Shown piece after piece: positions 59,034 through 64,000 of a stretch of 64,000 nt of DNA. Origin of the DNA: Platynereis dumerilii (lineage: Eukaryota; Annelida; Polychaeta; Phyllodocida; Nereididae). Position 1 is the first letter of the stretch; each line of letters begins with the position of its first letter. Made by a program: the position numbers and the translations under genes. The stretch lies in the NCBI GenBank assembly GCA_026936325.1, contig JAPTHN010000100.1, forward strand, positions 597,501 to 661,500, in the 5' to 3' direction. The notes under the pieces are model-generated. The model made no database searches. It was not told the DNA's origin and saw only the letters and a list, made by a program, of their open reading frames with translations.

Positions 59034-59257
59034 AAGTCACAGTGCTCAGATAATGTTTGGACTTCATGGCATATTTGGAGAGGTATTCCTGAAGTCAATC
59101 TGTCACTTTTGGCATTAATCCATAAATCAGCATGACTCAAACTTGAAGTCACAGTGCTCAGATAATGTTTGGACTTCATGGCATATTTGCAGAGGTATTC
59201 CTGAAGTCAATCTGTCACTTTTGGCATTAATCCATAAATCAGCATGACTCAAACTTC
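59034..59257. repeat. 112-bp tandem duplication, nearly identical
   Basis: 59034-59145 and 59146-59257 differ at only one or two positions (tttggagagg against tttgcagagg), so the duplication is very recent or kept uniform by gene conversion. Confidence 0.95.
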
Positions 59258-59466
59258 AATCTCATCACATACAATGAACAGCTGGTACATCATGCCGTAC
59301 ATGCATGATGGAGTTGTACTTATGAACAGCTAAGGGAGACAGGATCTCCCTGAATGATACAGGAAGGCAGGCTTTTATAAGCTGTCACTTTTTGTAACAT
59401 TCAAAAGTGGCAACTATGTTGTGCAGTATTCATCTGACAACAGTCACTCAGCAACATTTCACTCCT

Positions 59467-59688
59467 GTACTGGATTGTATGAACGCTAAGCACGGGTTAT
59501 CCTAAAGTAGTTAAGTCCTATAACTTATCTTCTAGCCAGGTTATTGGCAAAAACCTTTGTCATGTTGTATCATGAGTTCAGTTAATTAAAATTAATTATC
59601 TAACTCATGTTCAGCATTGACACAATGTCAGCAAAATGACTTAACCACTTTAGGTTAACCCGTGTTGAGTGTTGATACAATCTGGTAC
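59467..59688. mobile_element. MITE-like palindromic element
   Basis: 51-nt arms at 59467-59517 and 59638-59688 pair in reverse complement with 8 mismatches (cacgggttatcctaaagtag on the left). The centre has a second palindrome (catgagttcagttaatt with aattaattatctaactcatg). 222 bp, no coding. Target duplication and superfamily not determined. Confidence 0.7.
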
Positions 59689-60230
59689 TGGTGGTTGGGC
59701 TGGACATGCTGTCAGATCAGAATAGTGGGTCCCACACTGGATTGACCTGTCAGATGTCCTACAAGCAAGTTCTCTGTCACTGCATGATGGTTTTACGATA
59801 GTATGTTGGCTGTTTTGCACCTCCCAGTGTTAATGCTCTGGAGGTGGTCTGAAGTCAGAAAACCACAAAGAATCTACGTTTTTTGGCACATTATCTTGTT
59901 ATTGACTTACATCATAACAAAAAGAAATGTAAGTAGCTGTGCAGCAATTATGATTTTGTGCTAAGCCCTTGATCACTAGTTACCAATTAACTTCAGCTCT
60001 AAGCAACTGGAGGCGTCATGCTAGTTCTGACAGTTCAGACATGGGCCAGAAATGAATGCTCACTTCAGATGTGAAACATTCAGAGAGGCATAATAGTTGC
60101 CATGTCAATAAGTTTAATAATAGCTTATTTATTTAAGGAGAGTCAATGTCTTTTGTGGGAATTGCATTTCAATTAACATTGATGGCAGTATGCAATGATC
60201 TTCTAAATGACAGTCGTAGCAGTGAGTGAG
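59689..60230. other. No gene recognised
   Basis: AT-rich. A short (GTGA)n run at 60219-60237 precedes the hAT element. Confidence 0.45.
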
Positions 60231-60237
60231 TGAGTGA

Positions 60238-61148
60238 CAGGGTTCCCACTCCTTTACCAAGATCAATTTCAAGGTTTTTTCCAGGTTTTTCCAGGCTGCC
60301 AAAGCCAATTTTCAAGGTCAAAATTGGCAATGTCCAGGCTTTGCAGGTATGGTTTCGGTAAAAAAATTAAATGCCTGAAATGACCATACGGGACCATTAA
60401 ATTAATTTCAAAAACAATACAAAAACTCGATTATTATTTTTTAATCATAAAGCACCTACTTCCTTGTGTCCTTTTTTTGGTCTTTGCTTTGGAGAGCAAG
60501 ATCAGATATTGAGCTGGCCTATGTACATTATACATCTACCCATACAATGTTTCTATCCATCTCAATAAAGCCACATTTGTGACAATAATGAGATGATCAA
60601 AATAAAATTCAATAATTCATAAACACAATAATCGTTCTCTGTTTACTTTGGTTTAAAAATGAGTTAATTGTTGTAAACACAAGGACTACCATTCTGGAAA
60701 ATGGCACAACTGATCTATTGATTGCTAATTGGCGAATTTCACTTAACAAAATTGACACCTCTTGTCTTTGATCACCCTTGCTATCCAATTACAATTAACA
60801 GGAACCAATTCTAACCAATTGCCATTAGTCAAGTGTAGGCCTAATCTCTTCTCCCTATAATCAACAGCTTATTCAACACTATCAGACCTTCATTCAAGTT
60901 CATTGGATGTCCAAGTCCATGCCAGCTTACAAAGCTCACTAGCGCTAGTACGCGGTTTGCACACTAGGTGGCTACGGAGCGTGGTGACAACGGGAGAGCG
61001 CTGATGCTCCGTTTTACTATATCTCACTTTCCCGATCTTTTCCCGGTTTTTGGCAGAAATATACTGTTTTCCAGGCTTTTCCCGATCGGGAAAAGCTATC
61101 CCTGAATTTCCCGGTTTTCCCGATTTCCCAGTAGGCGTGGGAACCCTG
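60238..61148. mobile_element. Non-autonomous hAT transposon
   Basis: 911 bp. The left end is CAGGGTTCCCACTCCTTTAC and the right end reverse complemented is CAGGGTTCCCACGCCTACTG, with the first 12 bases identical. This terminus type is widespread among animal hAT elements. Subterminal ccaggttttt and cccgattttt-like motifs lie at both ends. No transposase is seen. The flanks lie in GTGA repeats and share gtgagt, so an 8-bp target duplication is possible but blurred. Confidence 0.8.
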
Positions 61149-61375
61149 GAGTGAGTTTGTGTTTTACGCCCCATCAGCAGAGTCATAGCAGTTTGCCTCG
61201 CTGTTGAGTTCTTAAAAACAAAAAACACCATTTAAGCAAGACAGGTTATAGTTTGGAATTTGCTTTCAACTCTGAGGAAATAATCTCCAAACCTGATTGA
61301 AATTCAAATACCTGACGAAAAATATGTTTAAGCATTGAAGGACAAAAAACATGAAAATCTGTCAAAAAATCACCT
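61149..61375. other. No gene recognised
   Basis: AT-rich spacer. Confidence 0.4.
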
Positions 61376-61379
61376 GGAG

Positions 61380-61690
61380 CTGTACCACAGACCCATTAAA
61401 TCACAATTTACAACCAAACCAACCCCAGAAACAGATTTGGCATTATCATAAACATTGAAAATAAGGTATTGCACTTGAATTTTGAACAAATAGTGACCAA
61501 GATATGGTATTTTTTGTTTTTCGCGGCGGCCATATTGGATTTTGTGCATACCGGCCACCAGGGGGGACTCCCACTTTGTGTGCGGTGGTTTTTGAAATCC
61601 CCTAAGCCATATCAAACACCATGCCAAATTGCAAAAACTTGTCACCAAGTGCACAATCCTGACGGATTCCCTCCCCGCTAGTATGAGTAT
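61380..61690 (-). repeat. F-like module with CTCF-like motif, inverted copy
   Basis: Reverse complement of 55690-55900: aatagtgaccaagatatggt, ggcggccatattggattttg, aaaaacttgtcaccaagtgc, then ggattccctccccgcta. The family G part is not attached here. Confidence 0.7.
61552..61567 (+). promoter_or_regulatory. Diverged CTCF-like motif
   Basis: CGGCCACCAGGGGGGA, about 13 of 16 to the CTCF core. It is the weakest of the four motifs in the window. Confidence 0.35.
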
Positions 61691-62344
61691 TTCCCATTCA
61701 CAGATTCCCACTTAATAATAAATAACCTTCTTTTAGTGTTTATTGTTCAGATAGTTTCATGATAAATATGGGAAACTCTTCTTAAAACTCAGCCTAACCA
61801 ATAGGCAATTTTGTTCAACACTAAATTTTCAGAAATGTCATATGCAGGCACTTTTAAAAGTGTGCAGTAACTTTATAAATGTAGTATTTCAGGACGTACA
61901 CCTCTTCCGTATCTTGCCCACCAACAGGGCTTGAGCCCTGAAACCTAATTTACTACCCTGTTTAGTCGAAAATAATTAGGCCACTACTTCAACATGTACT
62001 GCCCTCCACAGAACCACAGACAAACTGTCAGCCCCTGTCAAGCTACTGTCAGTTTGTGGTCATTCAATTAGGGACCACTGAATTGGAAGCTAACTAAATC
62101 TAGTCCCATGGGGAAAATGCAGACAGACAGACAATCAGATGGACTGACAGACTGACCTTCACGTGACCTATGACGTCATCGTACAATATAACTGCATGTT
62201 TCACAGCTGCAGGGCAATATGAGAACTACTTGTAGAGGCAAGGGGTGACTAGAGTAGGTACTAATTACTAATTAGATGATATTGGATACTTCTGGCTCAA
62301 GTAGTGTTGATTGAGATGTTAGTGCTACTAAATGGCATACAGAT
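61691..62344. other. No gene; near-palindrome at 61926-61941
   Basis: cagggcttgagccctg is almost self-complementary and might be a decayed tRNA-like B-box region on either strand. Nothing else was recognised. Confidence 0.35.
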
Positions 62345-62352
62345 TAGATTAG

Positions 62353-62428
<76 letters not shown>

Positions 62429-62645
62429 GATATAGATACATTGACAGATACATTGATAGATACATTGATAGATACATTGATAGATAGATATATACATTGA
62501 TAGATAGATAGCTGCATTGATAGATACATTGATAGATAGAATAGATAGAGTAGATAGATAGATAGATAGATATACTTGAAGATTGACTGATCGATTGATT
62601 GATTGTTTGATTGATTGATTGATTGATTGATTGACAGATTGATTG
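62345..62645. repeat. (GATA)n with GATACATT and GATT variants
   Basis: About 19 GATA units at 62354-62427, then gatacattgata units to 62530, GATA again to 62572, then (GATT)n at 62585-62640. The nested variant units indicate an old, evolving array. Many Ile/Tyr/Leu/Ser frames arise from it and are not genes. Confidence 0.95.
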
Positions 62646-63004
62646 ACAGTTAGAATATGACACTACCAGTCTGCCAATATAGAGATCAGAGACTGACTGA
62701 CTGACTAATATACAACCTCCTTCATATTAATGGGCATGAGTAGCATGACAGCACATAATCATGTTATTATTCTAAAAGCCTTGCTGCAGAGATCTTTTCC
62801 AGAGCTGTGGCTGGAGATCTCTAATCTTGGAGCTGACATGTAGGCCAGAATTAATAAGCAAAGCACTCTCAGTAATTAATGAAACTAATTTCTTTGATGC
62901 AATCATGTAAGATGCTCAAGAAATCTTGTACTGGATAACAAATAGTAAATTTGCTAATACAGACCATAGGCCAATATAAGTAGACCTATGTAAGTTCATC
63001 CCCA
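62646..63004. other. No gene recognised
   Basis: AT-rich spacer, nothing recognised. Confidence 0.45.
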
Positions 63005-63215
63005 TACTTAGGCAGGCTTGAGGCCCAAGTGGTAGAGCGCTGGGATGCTAACTTTTGGGACCTGGGTTCGACTCTCAGTCCGAGCAACCCATGTCAGAAG
63101 TTTCATCCTGTGCCAAGAGTGCACCTCACCTTATTACATGGTCCCTGCCTGTCCTGGTTGGCTTGCCAGTGCACAAATATGGGACATTAAGCCCAATCAT
63201 CCATTACATATATAT
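63005..63215 (+). mobile_element. SINE B, near full length
   Basis: Head ggcccaagtggtagagcgct (clear A box), B box gggttcgactc, body tcatcctgtgccaagagtgc, then gtccctgcctgtcctggttg, and tail cacaaatatgggacattaag, then aatcatccatt. It is the clearest family B copy and shows the tail similar to that of family A. Confidence 0.85.
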
Positions 63216-63504
63216 TGGCAACAAGCAGGCCTATTTGAACTGAAATTCGCTGTATTTTCCATCAGAAGTACATGTACTGTTTCTTTCGAGAAAATATCTT
63301 TATGAATAAGCCTTAGATACATAACATAAGCAAAGTTTCAATTTCTTTGCAGTTTCCTTATTGAGCGAATGTGTCATATTTACCCAGTGGATTTGGACAC
63401 AAAGATTTCTGTGATGAATTTGCATTGTTTGTAGAATGGATTTGATGCTTAAATTACAAGCATAAACAACCAGCCAAGAATTTCAACAAAAGCCAAATGT
63501 GAAA

Positions 63505-63600
63505 AGCAATGGTAGGCCTGCATAATCCTGCAGAGGTGCAATGGCTTCTGAACTCCTCTCTGAAGATTCTGGGTTCGAATCCTGATTTGGGCACACATTT
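63505..63600 (+). mobile_element. tRNA-like fragment (SINE head or pseudogene)
   Basis: B box ctgggttcgaatcctgattt with a weak A-box region (gcagaggtgcaatggcttct) about 40 nt upstream. Stems are incomplete. It was not matched to families A-E. Confidence 0.4.
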
Positions 63601-63719
63601 TAATGAAAAGATATTGGATGTCTTTCATGAAAACAACATCCAAGTTTCTTGTGGCTAGAGACTTGGAATGTAGGATGAGGGTCTTTGCTGGCTACTAAAC
63701 ATGGGGCAAAAGGGGAACC

Positions 63720-63975
63720 GTTAGATCTTCGGGAGGGAGGGCTAAAAGTTTTTCTCGACAGGAAATTATTTTATTTATTTTGAGCGTACGATCTCCTCGA
63801 ATATCTGTCTCTAATCAAATGACACCCCCCAACCAGAAGTTATTTTATTCAGGACGACCCGGAGCAAAAATTATTTATTTTGCCAAAACTGAGCAAGAAA
63901 TCATTTATGTAAAAGAAACAAAACAACTCCATCCCCCCCCACCCCTGGAATCCTGGATCTTTAATGGTTGCCCCC
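63720..63975 (-). repeat. Repeat family G, diverged inverted copy
   Basis: The minus strand gives tttcttgctcagttttggca, aaataaataattt, and cctgtcgagaaaaactttta. These follow the order of the 27.8 kb and 55.6 kb copies. It may continue past the window end. Confidence 0.5.
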
Positions 63976-64000
63976 TAAGTACCTACCTGTAGATGGTGAT

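Noticed and set aside
60890-61231. 113-codon minus-strand frame as a hAT transposase remnant
   Set aside because: It spans the hAT terminal repeat and flanking DNA, and no transposase motif is visible.
62297-62663. Ser-Ile-Tyr-Leu repeat peptides, also at 28.9-29.2 kb and 45.5 kb
   Set aside because: Translations of GATA/CTAT microsatellites.

Overview
This is a gene-poor, AT-rich stretch of a metazoan nuclear genome. There are no operons, no ribosome-binding sites and no long open frames. It carries abundant tRNA-derived SINEs, GATA/CTAT microsatellites, a 5'-truncated LINE, CACTA- and hAT-like transposons with few or no coding remains, MITE-like palindromes and spliceosomal signals. The mix fits a marine invertebrate bilaterian. 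I cannot name the species. A deuterostome such as a hemichordate or echinoderm is one guess, and a lophotrochozoan is possible.

Host genes: only two pieces look like host coding sequence, both on the plus strand. (1) A small protein of 97 residues at 33514-33807 has one membrane segment and an acidic tail. It sits in an exon of about 680 bp with a good acceptor and a near-perfect donor. (2) A CpG-rich first coding exon at 52762-52879 (39 codons plus one base) ends at a splice donor, so the rest of that gene would be in later exons that I could not find here. Most other open frames come from microsatellites, minisatellites or repeats.

Layout: 0-13 kb holds degenerate tandem repeats, SINEs, a hAT-like element and two inverted copies of a repeat carrying a CTCF-like motif. 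14.6-19.3 kb has a 0.8 kb polypyrimidine minisatellite and a 51-bp minisatellite. 19.5-21.4 kb is a complete-looking non-autonomous CACTA element. 21.6-31.8 kb has two long inverted repeats, a SINE cluster with a strong hairpin, and a purine-rich minisatellite. 32-36 kb holds the small-protein gene and a 0.65 kb-period duplication. 36.8-41.6 kb holds another long inverted repeat, a 51-bp minisatellite and a 0.9 kb tandem duplication. 42-49 kb contains a perfect 29-bp hairpin, a transposon nested in a SINE, a LINE bounded by GATA tracts and an inverted SINE pair. 50.4-52.9 kb is the leader region and first exon of the second gene. 53.3-64 kb contains SINEs, more CTCF-like repeats, a CpG-rich inverted repeat with a MITE at its centre, a MITE and a hAT element.

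Repeat relationships: two SINE families (called A and B here) have different tRNA-like heads but a similar 3' tail. A third (D) ends in (CTAT)n, as does the 3' end of the LINE fragment, so the SINE may use this LINE's machinery. No LTR element, retrovirus-like copy, Polinton, rRNA, functional tRNA or CRISPR array was recognised. Repeat family letters are my own labels.
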